Assembly (NCBI GenBank): GCA_003339415.1
Contig: PDHQ01000142.1
Coordinates: forward strand, 1-64,000
DNA: 64,000 bases
Direction of reading: 5' to 3'
DNA from: Ophiocordyceps camponoti-saundersi (nom. inval.)
Lineage: Eukaryota; Ascomycota; Sordariomycetes; Hypocreales; Ophiocordycipitaceae
Shown in pieces: positions 49,785 to 61,203 of the stretch; position 1 is the first letter of the stretch; every line of letters begins with the position of its first letter. Both the position numbers and the translations under genes were made by a program. Under the pieces are notes generated by a model, which saw only the letters and a list, made by a program, of their open reading frames with translations, was not told where the DNA came from and did not search any database.

Positions 49785-50410
49785 TGGACGGTACACTGTG
49801 ATGGCGGCGGCGGCGGCTTCAACCTAGGAAATCCACAGCGACGTTCCTTTTAAGTAGTTGTTTGTTTCTTTCTTGTCCCTTTTTTTTTATTCTCCATCGT
49901 TGTCTTTGTTCCTCTTCCTCTTCTCCTTCTTCTTCTTCTCTTGTCTTTTTTCTTATTCTAAAACTAGGTATTGTTTTCGACTACAGTGAAATACAGAACA
50001 GTGCCGTAGGGGCTCACCTACATACAGTTGTATCTCAGACAGACCAGACAGACATGCAGAGAGACGGACGGAGAGCGAGAGATAGCGAGAGACAGAGCGA
50101 GAGAGAGTGAGCTAATAAAGGCAAGGCTGCAGGCGGGCTTGGCTTGGCTGAGACGCTGACAACTAACTACCTGCAGGACGAGACGCTGACACTTCTCCGT
50201 TACTACCTACCGACTGACCTGCAGGCTCAGCACGTTGTAAGAGCCGAGAAGAGGAGGCGGTAAGAGGCACAAAAAAAATAGAAGAGGCTGGATCGAGGGT
50301 CTTTTTTTTCCCCCCCTCCCTCCTTGTAACCTCCTTCTGTCCTTTTCGCCAGTCTCTCGTCCTCTCTTTATCCCGTACATACATACACACTTGGTCTTGA
50401 TTCATACATA
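49478..50410. other. intergenic region with assembly gap
   Basis: Between the PKA gene and the CorA-like gene. Contains poly-G runs (49557-49606 with interruptions, 49696-49783), a 10-N gap at 49670-49679, and two related copies of a 63-nt segment either side (49607-49669 and 49817-49879). It also has a GCGGCGGCGG run near 49802-49816 and GAGAGACA repeats near 50055-50108. No gene is seen. Confidence 0.75.
49670..49679. other. assembly gap (10 N)
   Basis: Ten N bases lie between an imperfect copy of the downstream sequence and a poly-G run. The true gap size is unknown. Confidence 0.99.
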
Positions 50411-51858
50411 ATGGACGACTACATGTTTCGGCATTACGTGGGCGAGTGTCGGGTGGTGGAGGAGACGACGAGCTATCTCGAGCTGCTAAATTATTCGGTC
50501 AGTTTTGTTTCCTTTGTCTCTCTCTCTCTCTCTCTGTGTGTGTGTGGCGATATTTGGGGGCTGACGGGGATGGAAAATTGGGAGGGGATGACTTTAGGAT
50601 CCTTCGTTTAATTCGTGCGAGGAGCATTTGCTTACGAGTGATGAGTTTGAAAACTTTTTGCGACGTCGAGTTCGTTCTTCTTCTCCTTCTTCGCTGTTTT
50701 GCTTGGAGATGGAGAGGGAGAGGAAGAGATAATGCAGATGGTGGGATAATGAGAGAGGAGAAAGAGACACAGGCTGAGAGTCAGGTTCTTTTTTTCCTTT
50801 TCTTTCTTCGAATAGGGAGCTTTCGAGCCGGTCAAGTTACGCGATGGGGTGAAGCTGCTGAGCGGCATCCGACTGGTGTGAGCCTTGTTCCCCCTTCCCC
50901 TCCCCCTTTCTCCCAAGGAATTTTCACCGGATGATCTTGAAGCAAGGAAGGAAAAAAAAAAGAAGAAGAACTGACTTCTGTGTCTATAACACGTGAGGAA
51001 AAAAAAAGGGTACAGAAAAACGCAAAGGACAAGGACACGTTCGCGCCTAGAGTCATCTCCTTGCCGAAAGAGGCGTACGAGAAGATGGTGAGGCTACTTC
51101 GGTTGCCGTTTCGAGGGATCGAGACGTCTGCTGTTGTTGGACCGTTTTTTTGGAGTTCGTTTGATCAGGAGGAGGAGGATGGTGGTCATCTTCGTGAGGA
51201 CATTTCCCCCTTTCCCCCCCTTTTCCCCCTTTTCCCGTCTCTCTCTCTCTTCTGTGACCCCCCTTGGATGAGAAGGAAAGGGTGTGGCTCTCAAGAGGAG
51301 AGAAAAGCTAAAGACAGTCGACGATTAGAAATCATCCATCGAAAATCCGACGTCCGCAAAAAAGGAAAGACACGCGGATGGGAGATCCTCCTCTCCCACA
51401 GCTTCAGCACCAACCTGACGACGGGCTTCGTAAAGGGGACCTCAAGCTCGGACGTCACCTCTGCACTCCAGCACGTGAAATCCTGCTGCGGCCAACACGC
51501 GGCGGCAACGGGCCACGCGCTCTTGCTACCGACCATCATGCTATCGCTCGACCTGTCGCCTGCCAACGATCAGAAGCAGAGGGATGCTAGGGATTGGTTG
51601 CGCCATCTGGAGAATGCGGTGAGTCTGAGGGATGAGGTCGAGCCGCATGAGAGGTATGCGCCGGACGGGCTGTTGGAGATTGATGGGCTTAGTCGCGATC
51701 TTGTCGAGTGTCATGGTCATGTTATGTGGAAGAGGCCGCAGGCTTATCGGGCTCTTGTTAAGGAGATGGAGGTGGCGATGGGGAGGTTTCGGGAGGGGTT
51801 GGTTAAAGGGGGGAGTGGTTGTCGTCGTCGTTGTCGTGACCGTGGCCGTCGTCGTGGC

Positions 51859-51893
<35 letters not shown>

Positions 51894-52761
51894 CTGTGGT
51901 GGTGGTGATGGTGATGGTGATGGTGGTGATGATGACGAAGATGATGATGGTGATGATGTTGTTGTCGAGGAGCAGAGGATCAAGGATCTTCTCCGCATGC
52001 ACGCAAGCATCATGGCAAGACTCGAATTCTACCGCGTCAAACTCACCGGTCTAGAAAACTACGTCCACATCACACTGGCACGACTCAAGGTCCAGCGCGA
52101 AGCCGTACGTGTTTCCCCCCCCCTTCCCCCCCTTTCCTTTTCCATCTACACCCCCTTTTTAAATCCTCAGGAAAATGAAGCTGACGATATGACACGGGAA
52201 AAAAACATGCGGGGAAAAAAAAAAAAGCTCTACAACATCATGTCCCAGCGAGAAGCAAGACTCAACCTCGAAATCGCCGGCGAGCAAAGACGAATCGCCC
52301 ACGCCAGCAAACGAGACAGCACAGCCATGAAGACAATCTCCCTCATGGGCGCCCTCTTCCTTCCAGGGACCTACCTAGCATCCGTCTTTTCCACCTCGTT
52401 TTTCGACTTTAAGCCGAGTGCGTTGTTCTCCTTCTTCCCCCTTATCTTCATCTTCATCTTCAACCCCCTCCTTTCCTACATCTCTACCAACTAACAAAGA
52501 CGATTAAAAAAAAAAGCAGCTTCTTCTCGTGTAGCATCAGACCTATGGATCTACTTCATCGTCACCATCCCCCTTACAGCTGCCATCGTCGGCTCCTGGT
52601 GGTGGTGGGATAAACGTCGAGAGGAGCAGTTCGCTCGTGATGATGCGGATCTGGAGAAGAACATTGATAAGATGGAGAGGGATATCATGTTTCATCTGAG
52701 GAAGAGGACGATGAGTAAGGCTCATACTTGGAACTCTGTCAGTGCGCAGCCTAGGCCGTAG
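50411..52761 (+). CDS. CorA-like (MIT superfamily) membrane protein
   Basis: Fungal protein with a CorA-type C-terminal two-helix membrane part; metal transport is possible but unproven. Probable exons: 50411-50497, 50816-50877, 51009-51181, 51329-52104, 52228-52417, 52517-52761 (about 510 residues). The exon 2/3 junction is the least certain (alternative 50875/51016). Seen: FAPRVISLPKEAYEKMVR, KSDVRKKGKTRGWEILLS, a long alpha-helical region with QKQRDARDWLRHLE, and RREARL-type coiled helices. The end has two membrane segments, TISLMGALFLPGTYLASVF and LWIYFIVTIPLTAAIVGSWW. The canonical G-M-N motif of CorA is not present between them, as is common in fungal relatives. An in-frame (CAT)n/(GAT)n stretch at about 51855-51955 encodes poly-His then Asp/Gly. 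Introns of 99-318 nt are long for this window. Confidence 0.75.
51855..51955 (+). repeat. (CAT)n/(GGT,GAT)n trinucleotide repeats in coding frame
   Basis: CAT units at about 51858-51890, followed by GGT/GAT units. If translated they give about 11 His, then a Gly/Asp run, inserted in the cytosolic helical region of the CorA-like protein. The frame stays open through the repeat; a cryptic intron around it is not excluded. Confidence 0.75.
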
Positions 52762-52987
52762 CTTCGGACGGATCTTGCTGTGCTGTCTACCGTCACCATC
52801 TAGCATCTACACACCATCAACATCGCCATCTACATACACATCATCTTCGACCCTTGTTATACAGAGACAGAAAGAAAGAACTGACCGCCCCCGTCTATTG
52901 TATGCACTTGCAGTCGCCGTAATCATATCCTAGACGCCAGCCGGTTTACAGAACAGACACGGCCAAGTAGACGCTCATGCCTCTCTC

Positions 52988-55101
52988 TCAAAGACGAATC
53001 CGGCCTTCTCCCGCTCCTCTCGCTCCTCCCGCTCCTCCTCCTCCTCCTCCTCCTCCAAACCATCTCCGAAAGTCCACATCTCCCCTTCCATCCGTCGGAA
53101 ACAGCTCCCCATCCTCTCCCATCCACTTGGTGTTCTTGATACCCTGTCCAATCTCCTGCAGCCACCGCGGCGTCTCCATCGTATCAATCGTATTCTTCAT
53201 TCGGTGCCCGAGAATCTGCAGTATATTATCGTCCTCCGGCTCCGTGGTCGAAAACTGCCCGCGCGGAGGCAACCTCGGCCTGGGTGAAGTAACGACCGGA
53301 CGCAACGACGAGTCCCTTGCGGCCGGAACAGACACGGCCGGCCTGTTGCCCGCCACGGCAGAGAGCCCCGTCGCCGTGTCTTGGCGCCGGCGGAATGCCG
53401 CGTCTCCGTCCGCATCCTGCTCCAGCAGTCGTTGACCCTCGCGCCGGCCGTAGCTCGTCGGATTGTCATCGTCCCTCTCTTCGTCCCCGTCGTCGTTGAC
53501 CATGCCAATGCCGAACAAGAGCCGCTTGACTCTTCCGTAGAGCCCGAACAGCGTGGCCAGGACCGGGAAAAGGAGGATGATAGGAAACAGATCGTCGAAC
53601 CAGCGGCCCGGCGCCGTAGACTCAATCTGCTCACCCAGGAAGCGATAAAACGTCGTCTTCTGATACACCTCGGGCGTGAGAAAGGTCACGTAATTGTATG
53701 AGAGAGGGATGCAGAGCTTGGCCACCTGCGACGAGTACCAAAATGCCGATTCGTACGCCGTGTTCCGCTTCACCAGAGCACGACCGCGCCACGCCTTGAC
53801 CTCCGTTACCGACACCAGCGCGGCCGCACACATGTAGCAAATGTATAGACAGGATATCGTCTGGCCCGCGAACCCGACTTGCGCCTTGCCGCCCACCCAA
53901 TGGTGGATCACGCTGAGACGGATGATGGATAGCTTCGGAAATGCGAACCTGATCAGCTCCGACCAAAGGATGCAGATGGAAGCGACCGCTAGTAGTCCGC
54001 CCAGGGCTAGGTGCATGCAGGGTGCCACTTGGTAGTGGTAGAGGTATCGCGTGTAGGGCGTGAGGATGCTCGACGCTCCGCTGCCAAAGTCGAGGCTCTG
54101 TGTAGCCGCCGAGTTTAATATCGCTTGAGTTTCCGTCGCCTCGCGCTTCAGACAAGTCCACTCGTCCACGTATCGGCTTCTCGCGTGACGCGCGCGCGTG
54201 AATCTTCTCGTCAGGTCGGCAAGATACTTTTGCGTGATGACGACGGGAACCGAGCTGTGGGGGTTTCTCTCATCAACCATCGCCGGTGTTCGGTTGGGCG
54301 TGAGGCTGGCCAGCTCTTCTATCCAGTCTTGGAATTCCACGCAGCTCCCGACCTTGCGCCGCCGCACCTCAAGAACCTCCTCCTCAACCTCTTCGAGCAC
54401 GACGAGCGAATCTTCCATCTGCTCGTGCACCTTGACAGCCCGACCCTGAAGCCGTCGCAAGTTCCCACTGATGCTGGCGCCACGGATCAGACGCCTTGGT
54501 ATAGACACGAGTCCGTGACCCATGAGGTAAATGGCAAAGACCAGACCCCAACAGTACGACGCGGCCATTACGAATGCCTTGAGTGATGCGAAGTCGAGAC
54601 TGTAGACGACTGCGGTGTAGACAAATCCGGCAAGCCCGGCAAGGGCAAAGACGGCGTAGAACTGGGCATTCTGTCGCAACGAGTATCTGAGCTTGTCGTC
54701 GGGATCACGGTAGCCGGCGTCGGAGTACTCGGCAAGGATGGGAAGAATGAACCTGAGCTCCTATTAGAGAATGGAAAGACGACCTCTCGGAGAGGACAGT
54801 ACCAAGTCAGGGCAAACGTCAGCCAATATGTGATCCTCCACGATACCAAGATGGCCCGTTGAGGAAGCCATATGCCCCTTGTTGCCTCGTCATCGGTTGC
54901 TGCGCTCGAGGCGAGGTCTACAGGGACGAGAATGACGGCAATGGACGGAAGCCAGAGAGCGAAGAAGATGGGGACGAGATAGAAGGCTGGCGTCGTGCGA
55001 AGAGGAAGGTAGTGACGCAGTATCAGCAGCACGCCGAGCGAGATGACGAGCAGCGCCAGGAGGCAGAAGACGGTCGATCCGGCGCTGGAGGCGTGCGGCA
55101 T
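52988..55101 (-). CDS. LMBR1-family multi-pass membrane protein
   Basis: Relative of LMBD2-type proteins, nine-pass membrane proteins with a central coiled region; molecular function in fungi is not established. Exons 55101-54803 and 54752-52988 (50-nt intron) encode 687 residues. Splicing joins TYWLTFALTW to FILPILAEYSDAGY, the conserved third membrane segment and loop. Transmembrane segments lie in the first 220 residues, followed by a cytosolic coiled segment (HEQMEDSLVVLEEVEEEVLEV), then further membrane segments to about residue 530, including WVGGKAQVGFAGQTISCLYICYMC. The C-terminal 150 residues are polar and disordered, ending in a Gly-rich GGGGGGGGAGG run and basic tail. Converges with the CorA-like gene and diverges from HAT1. 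Confidence 0.88.
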
Positions 55102-55546
55102 GGTGAGGAGTAGACGACCGAGGCCATGAGATACTGATTATGTCGGGGGCAGAAGAGAAGAGAAGACCGATGAAGTATGAGTCCGGGCCCTGAGTCCGGT
55201 CGTTCCAGGGTCAAGGCTTAAATACCTACCTAGCTAGGGGGTTTGTTAACGATTTGTGAGGAGCGGCCACATGTGACGCAACTCGTTGAGGAATGGGAGG
55301 AATGGATGCCACACTGTTGGCCCATACATATGTACATCATGCATGTGCTTATATAAGAAGCTGCTATTCGCACAGCCCACTCAACACGGGCGCGTCTCTG
55401 TACCTCCGGATAGGTACCTACCACGCGCGTGCGTGAATGCCCGTATTAAGGTCGGTAGATTATCATCGTAGTATGTATGTAATCACAATTTCGAGCTTCC
55501 CCTCCAAATTCGCCAACTTCAACCTCTTCCACGCTGCATCGGCATC
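55102..55546. promoter_or_regulatory. divergent promoter region LMBR1-family gene / HAT1
   Basis: Shared upstream region of two divergent genes. CATACATATGTACAT-type palindromic sequence near 55323-55338 and a GTATGTATGTA run near 55470-55482 are seen; no factor site is claimed. Confidence 0.55.
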
Positions 55547-57135
55547 ATGGCTTCGCTGTCCGAGAACGAAGACTGTCAGTGTCTCCCCTTTAAGCAACCC
55601 TCGCTGAATCATGGCGCTAACTCGTCGAGACAGGGCTCACGAGCTCCAACGATGCCATCTCCATCTCTCTCGTGTCGCCCACGGCAAATGGCCTCCGCCA
55701 GGTCGCCAAGTTTCATCCCAAATTCACCTACTCGATATTTGGCGAGGACGAGAAAATCTTTGGCTACGAAGGCCTCAAAATAAGTCTTCGATTCCGTGCC
55801 AACGACATGCGACCTCATCTGCAAGTTCACCACGATAAGAAGCTCAAGCCTCTAGCCGGCCAGAGAGAGCCTGTCGATGTGACCGCCGTCTTTCGCGACG
55901 GAAACCATCTGCCACAGGGTCATTTCCCCCTTCTTCATCCACTATGCGCGTCATCTCGAGCCTTATTTACTGACTCGAATCCAGTCGCCTTCGCCAAAGC
56001 GTCCGACTTCGAAGCTGGCTCCAAGCAGCTTCCTGACGACTGGACGCCCCCGGGCACTCTGCACGCCACTGTCGATGCCGCAGACGGTCAATACGAAGTC
56101 TGGAAGGGCAGCTTGGCCGATCTCTCCGTCCAGCAGCTCAACAACCGCATCCAGATCCTCGTCCCTCTCCTCATTGAAGGGGGCACCTACATTGGACAGT
56201 CTGCTGACCCGGACAACGCCGAGCCTGATCTCTCCGATGCAGATCGTTGGACTGTTTTTCTCCTTTACAAGAAAGAAAAACTCCCAGACAATGACTCCAA
56301 GATGTCTTACGTCTTTGTCGGCTTCGCAACCGTCTATCGCTTCTTCTACTTCCAGCCTCCCGAGCCGGCAGCATCTCACCCAAACGACTGGGAATTACCC
56401 AAGGAGCAGATTAACCTAGCTGATCTGCCGTGCCGAACGAGGATCTCGCACTTTGTTATTTTACCGCCCTTCCAAGCCAAGGGCAACGGCAACCGCCTGT
56501 ACAAGACAATCTTCGAGTACTACCATCAGCACCCGCAGACGCACGAGCTCACCGTGGAGAACCCGAGTGAGGCTTTCGACGATCTCCGAGACATCTGCGA
56601 CCTAGCCTTCCTCCGCACCTTGCCCGAGTTCGAAGCGCTCAGTCTAGACGCCTCGGCCAAGGTGCCCGAGTCTGGCCTCATGCCGCCTCTAGTCGTTGGC
56701 AACGACAAGCTCGAAAGCATACGGAAAAGGGCCAAGATTGCCCCGCGCCAATTTTCGCGAGTCCTGGAAATGCATCTCATGTCGAAGCTGCCGGTCTCGG
56801 TGCGGCCGACTTTGGACCTCGACGCGGAAATCCCGTCGCCCACCGAGGGAGACAAGCATCTCGAGAAAATCTGGCAGCTATTTGTCAAGCAGAGACTCTA
56901 TCATCACAATCGAGATGCGCTGTCGCAAATCGAGCTGCGGGAGCGTATCGACAAACTGCGTGAGACCTTGGCCAGCGTCGAGCTGGATTACGCCCGCGTG
57001 ACGGCGGCTTATGAGCGGGCCATGAAGCACTCAAAGGCGCAGCCGCAACTACAGTCCAACGGAAAGCGTAAGCTTGACGAGCTGGAGGCGGAAACTGACG
57101 CAGTCAACAAAAAGGCGAGAGTCGAGAGCACATGA
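55547..57135 (+). CDS. HAT1: histone acetyltransferase type B catalytic subunit
   Basis: Acetylates newly made histone H4 (Lys5/Lys12) before chromatin assembly, with Hat2 as partner. Exons 55547-55574 (28 nt), 55634-55918 and 55985-57135 give 487 residues. Splicing forms MASLSENEDW joined to LTSSNDAISISLV, matching the family start. The N domain has KFHPKFTYSIFGEDEKIFGYEGL; the acetyltransferase core has RISHFVILPPFQAKGNGNRLY, in which Q-x-x-G-x-G is the acetyl-CoA loop, and YVFVGFATVYRFFYFQPPE. ENPSEAFDDLRDICDL follows, as in yeast Hat1. The C terminus carries a coiled segment and a basic NGKRKLDELEAE tail. Intron 2 (66 nt) is frame-neutral, so a reading without splicing stays open but inserts 22 unrelated residues. 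Confidence 0.95.
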
Positions 57136-57414
57136 GTGTGACGAGGACCATCACTTTGATTTTGGTAAAACGGATCAATTGCGTATTTAGGCAAATATTG
57201 GCCTATGCGGGCGTTGAGGCTCTCTATGACAAGGGCTCTCTACGACAAGGGCCGCGCAGGCAGATGCCTACTGTGTCTATACCACCAAACCTTCTAGAGC
57301 AAGGACAAAAAAAAATGAAAACCATCTCGTCGTGTACAGACGGAGAGACGATGGGGTATCGAACGTGACCCGTATTGCACTTGACCGGATGAGTGAGTTG
57401 TTGCGGGCGACCAC

Positions 57415-58433
57415 TCAATCTTTCAGGGGGGGTCTGGTCCCGTTGACCCCCTGGACGCCTTTGCCAAGCTGGCTGGCGACACATGTGGTTTCCCGTATGG
57501 CACGAGAGACGGCGCCTCGAACACCGCCTTCCTCGAGGACGAGAAGCCCGCCGATTGTGCAGCCACCGGGCGTGGAGACCTTTTCCCTAAGTACAGTCGG
57601 GTGCTCTCCGGCCTGGATGAGGCCGGTGGTGCCGCGCATAGCCTGCGTGGCCATTCGCTGCGCGTCGACGCGGGTGAGTCCCATGGCGACAGCGCCGTCG
57701 ACGGCGGCCTCGAGCATCAGGGAGAACATGGCAGGCGCGGATCCGACCAGAGCGGTGGTGACGTCCATGGCGCTGTCGGGTAGATGGATGACGTCGCCGA
57801 CGCGTTTGAAGATCCAGGTGACGAGAGTCTTGTCTTTTGGGGGGAGCGGAGGGTCGCTGATGCCTATCACGGTCATGGACTCGCGGATCAGGGCGGCGGT
57901 GTTGCACATGGCACGAACGAAGATGGTGCTTTCGTCGGGCACATGAATGCTATCATCTTGCAGCGCTCTTCTCAAATGCTGGACGGAGATGCCGGCGCAG
58001 ATACTGATGATGAGTTTCCCCCGTAGCGCATCCCTCAAGCCGGGCTCGCCCAGCACCTTATCGACCATGTAGGGCTTGCAGGCGAGGAGGATGACGTCCG
58101 CCTGCTCCGCGGCCTTGACGTTGTCGTTCCGCACCACGCTCACGACTGAAGAGTGTGCTTTCAGTGCGGCGGCTACTCTTTCGGCGCTCTGGGCGCTGCG
58201 GACGCAGGCGATAAAGCGAGATGGTAGGACTTGTGGTAGCTCCTCTGCGGGACTCGAATCGCCTGATGGCGAGGGTGTCGGTAGCGGCTTGGGCTCGTGG
58301 AGGGATGTGAGGACGCCGTTTAGGATGGCTATGCCCATTGTTCCTGTGATGCGTGAGTATGGCGGAGATTCAATTCTTGTCTCTCTCACGTACCGCAGCC
58401 CAAGACGGCCATTGTGAGGTTGGACGAGGCCAT
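57415..58433 (-). CDS. pyrroline-5-carboxylate reductase
   Basis: Last step of proline synthesis: pyrroline-5-carboxylate + NAD(P)H to proline (yeast PRO3 equivalent). Exons 58433-58394 and 58343-57415 (50-nt intron) encode 322 residues. The intron splits the Rossmann GxGxMG loop: MAVLGCG joins TMGIAILNG. The family's LLACKPYMV, KLIISICAGI, IFVRAMCNTAALI and the signature MATQAMRGTTGLI with ALVGSAPAMFSLMLEAAVDGA are all seen. The conserved HPTVLREKVSTPGGCTIGGL region is present near the C terminus. It converges with HAT1 and lies divergent to the Ctk3 gene. Confidence 0.95.
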
Positions 58434-59168
58434 GGTGAAGCGAATTTGACGATCTGAGCCCTTGTTCTTCTCTGAGCGGGGAGAGTGTGAAGTAGGCAGA
58501 ACGGATAAAGTTAGTTCTCAATTGTAGGAGAGTTCAGGCTTTCGGGTTGTACAGAAAGTTGAACCAACGGCCGAATGCCTATCGTGTCGCGGCTCCGATG
58601 ACCGGAGCATTGCCGTCACCCTGGCAATCTTTTTTCCTTCACCGAACCGCTCACCGACGTCGGCTTTCATCCGTACGTAATCAAGTCTCGGCGTGCTGGT
58701 AAAGCGGATTAACTGACGGACCGCAGAATCGCATCGCATCGCGAGAGATGCCTTTTTTCCATGCGACTTCTCAACAATCTGATGGCTTTGCCCCAGGAAT
58801 TTCCGGCTCTACGACTGAATCCAAAGCTTGCCAGGTCTTTGAATCCTGGCGCGTGATGGAAAAGCTCGACGTCTGCACGAGGTAGACCCTTTGGGCTCCT
58901 AAGGGGCTTACAAAGGCACTTTCACCCTCCTCTTTCGGAAGAGAACGCGGCTCGTTCTCACTTCAACCGATTTCAGCTTTTGGCACTGGTTGTCCACGAT
59001 CCCACTACTTTGCGTGGTAGGAGCTCTTCCAAGCGAACACACTGAACAGACAATTTGTCAGTGTCGACTGATGCTACGCCCAATACTAACAGGTGACTAC
59101 CTTCCTAGTCATTCAAAGTCTCCTCTTGAGCCTCGCAACCTTCTCTCCTGCACACCAAAGCCCTAGAC
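58434..59168. promoter_or_regulatory. divergent promoter region P5C reductase / Ctk3 gene
   Basis: 735 nt between the two start codons. No gene and no named site recognised. Confidence 0.5.
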
Positions 59169-60075
59169 ATGGCCGACCCCTTCGAGGTTCGCATGCGCTT
59201 CAGCTCGCAGCTTCAGCATCTCAATGCTTCTGTCAACTCGTCCCAAAAGGCGGCTCAATATGCGCTCAAGTACAAGGACATGGACGAGGACCTGCACTCG
59301 TGCATTCTCGAGCAAGTCGAGCGGGTACGTCCACTGACATCTCGAAAGACGAAAGACGAAGAAGACCAAGGACCACTGAGCCATGCCGCAGAACAACATG
59401 AATACGCGAGCCAACATCATGTACTTTATTGAACATTTTCTCGACCTGGCTAAGGAGGGACATGCCGACTACGTTCGAATGATGTCACGCGACATCATCC
59501 GTGTCGTAGATGCTGTTGCCCCGGACGACGGTTCTGGCGCTGCAAACGTTAAGGTTGTTCGTAAGGTGAAGCGGTACCGCCTTGATGACGCCGACTGCCG
59601 CTAGCTGACGCGCTGAGCTTCTGCACAGGTCCTACAAGGCCTCCGGGATAAGGGCCATCTCGAGTCCCAGGTTGTCAGCCAAATCGAGGACGTGCTGCGG
59701 GAGCGGGAAATGAACGACGATGACCTCGGTCTCGTCTCTTCGCCTCCCACTGGCGATGTAAATATGGTGGACGGCCCGCCATCGCAGACCACTCCCAGGC
59801 CGGCTGCAAAACGGCCGGCACCCCCGCCGCTCGACAAGCGACAGATCGAGCAGCGCATTGAGGAGGATCGGGAAAGGCACAAGCGTGCGAGGGAAAGCAT
59901 CTGGGCTACACCCAAGGGAGAAGATGCCGAGATGAACAAGCTCTGGGAAGAGACGAGCGACTTTGGCGACGACGATGATCGTTTATTGGCCGAAGAGGCC
60001 GAAGAGTTCACCAAGGAGATGGCTATGCAGCTGTGTCCGCACAAACGGGCTGCTGCCAATGGAGAGCACTCTTGA
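59169..60075 (+). CDS. CTD kinase subunit gamma (Ctk3)
   Basis: Third subunit of the CTDK-I kinase complex that phosphorylates RNA polymerase II CTD Ser2; its N domain is CTD-interaction-domain-like. Exons 59169-59324, 59392-59565 and 59629-60075 give 258 residues (introns 67 and 63 nt, both phase 0). Seen: MADPFEVRMRFSSQLQHLNA, DMDEDLHSCILEQVER joined to NNMNTRANIMYFIEHFLDL, and VDAVAPDDGSGAANVKVVRK joined to VLQGLRDK, all typical of fungal Ctk3. The C half has a proline-rich linker, then a charged helical segment (EQRIEEDRERHKRARE) and IWATPKGEDAEMNKLWEETSD near the end. It converges with the mitochondrial L12 gene. Confidence 0.93.
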
Positions 60076-60330
60076 TGCGGCGGAGGACTGGCGTATGGGG
60101 GGCAGAGGGAAGCATAATATTTTGTGTAAAACGTCGTGTCAACATCGCGATGAACTTGGACGGCATGGCTATCTTGTTAGAAAAGCGGCTGGCTAGGTAC
60201 TCTATATACCCGGTTTCGACTCAGAGCTCGACGTCTCATGAGACTCCGCTTGGTGATTTTGTACACACACACAAGATTGTTTGAACATGCACACTTGCCG
60301 TTAACCGTCCTGTCCGGCGGATGGCTCCCA

Positions 60331-60960
60331 TCACTCCATGACAACCACAGCGCCCAGCTCTTTCATCTTGGTGACGATACCTTCTCCCTCCTCCTTCGAT
60401 ACGTTTTCTTTCATCATCTTGGGTGCGCTCTCGACGAACTTCTTGCTCTCCACTAGACTCAAGCCCAGCAAGGCCTTGACCTCCTTGATAATCTTTGCCT
60501 TGGCCGCCGCATCAAAGGATTGCAACTTGAGCGTAAACAACGTCTTCTCGACCACGGGCGCAGCCTCCTCCTCGGCCTCTGGAGCGGCAGCGGCAGCAGG
60601 GGCAGCAGCAGCAGCGAAGCCGCCGACGGGCATGTCTGGAATATTGAGCTTGCTCTGTACGTAGTTGACGAGTTAGTTGCTTCAAGGCGCCGATTGAATC
60701 TTCTTCTCCCTTTCTCTGACTCTCGATTAACTTGCCTTTAGACTAGACACGAGATCTGCCGTCTCCAGAAGTGTCAGCTGGCTGATTTGCTCGACCAGCT
60801 GTGCTATCTTGGGGCTTGCCGGCGCGGCGGCCTCGGTCGAGTTGAAGCGTCTTGTCGTTGATGTTACCCGCCATGTCTGTGAGCAACGACTCGCGACTCC
60901 GCCGAGGGACCGTATCTGACGGGAGCAGCTCCTCGCTGCGCATTGACAGGGTATCATCAT
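60331..60960 (-). CDS. mitochondrial ribosomal protein bL12m
   Basis: Stalk protein of the mitochondrial large ribosomal subunit that recruits translational GTPases (yeast Mnp1 equivalent). Exons 60960-60736 and 60654-60331 give 182 residues. The N terminus (about 1-45) is basic, Arg/Ser-rich and without acids, fitting a mitochondrial presequence ending near RRFNST. The dimerisation domain follows (IAQLVEQISQLTLLETADLV), then an Ala/Pro/Glu hinge and the C domain FTLKLQSFDAAAKAKIIKEV with KALLGLSLVESKKFVESAP. The 81-nt intron has a GC donor (GCAAGT at 60735) and CAG acceptor; no GT alternative keeps the frame. A second Met follows the first directly; either may start. Confidence 0.93.
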
Positions 60961-61203
60961 GTTCTGCAGCGGGAGCGAAGCAGTAATATCTCGTGTAGAT
61001 GCGATGTGATGGCCCGTTCTTTTGGAGTTGAAGTAAAAGCTCTCTCTATCTTACGTAATCAGAAAATTGATATCGCCAAAAAGGAAAAAACCCTGCTCTC
61101 TGTGTGGCTCACACATAAAAACTGGAGCGACAGTGAGAGAGAGAGAGAGACAGAGACGGAGAGTGAGAGAGAGAAACATGTTTTCACCTACAAAAACGCC
61201 ATC
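60961..61203. promoter_or_regulatory. short divergent promoter bL12m / midasin
   Basis: Only 243 nt separate the start codons of two ribosome-related genes, so they probably share a bidirectional promoter. A GA-rich tract (about 61132-61176) lies close to the midasin start. Confidence 0.6.
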
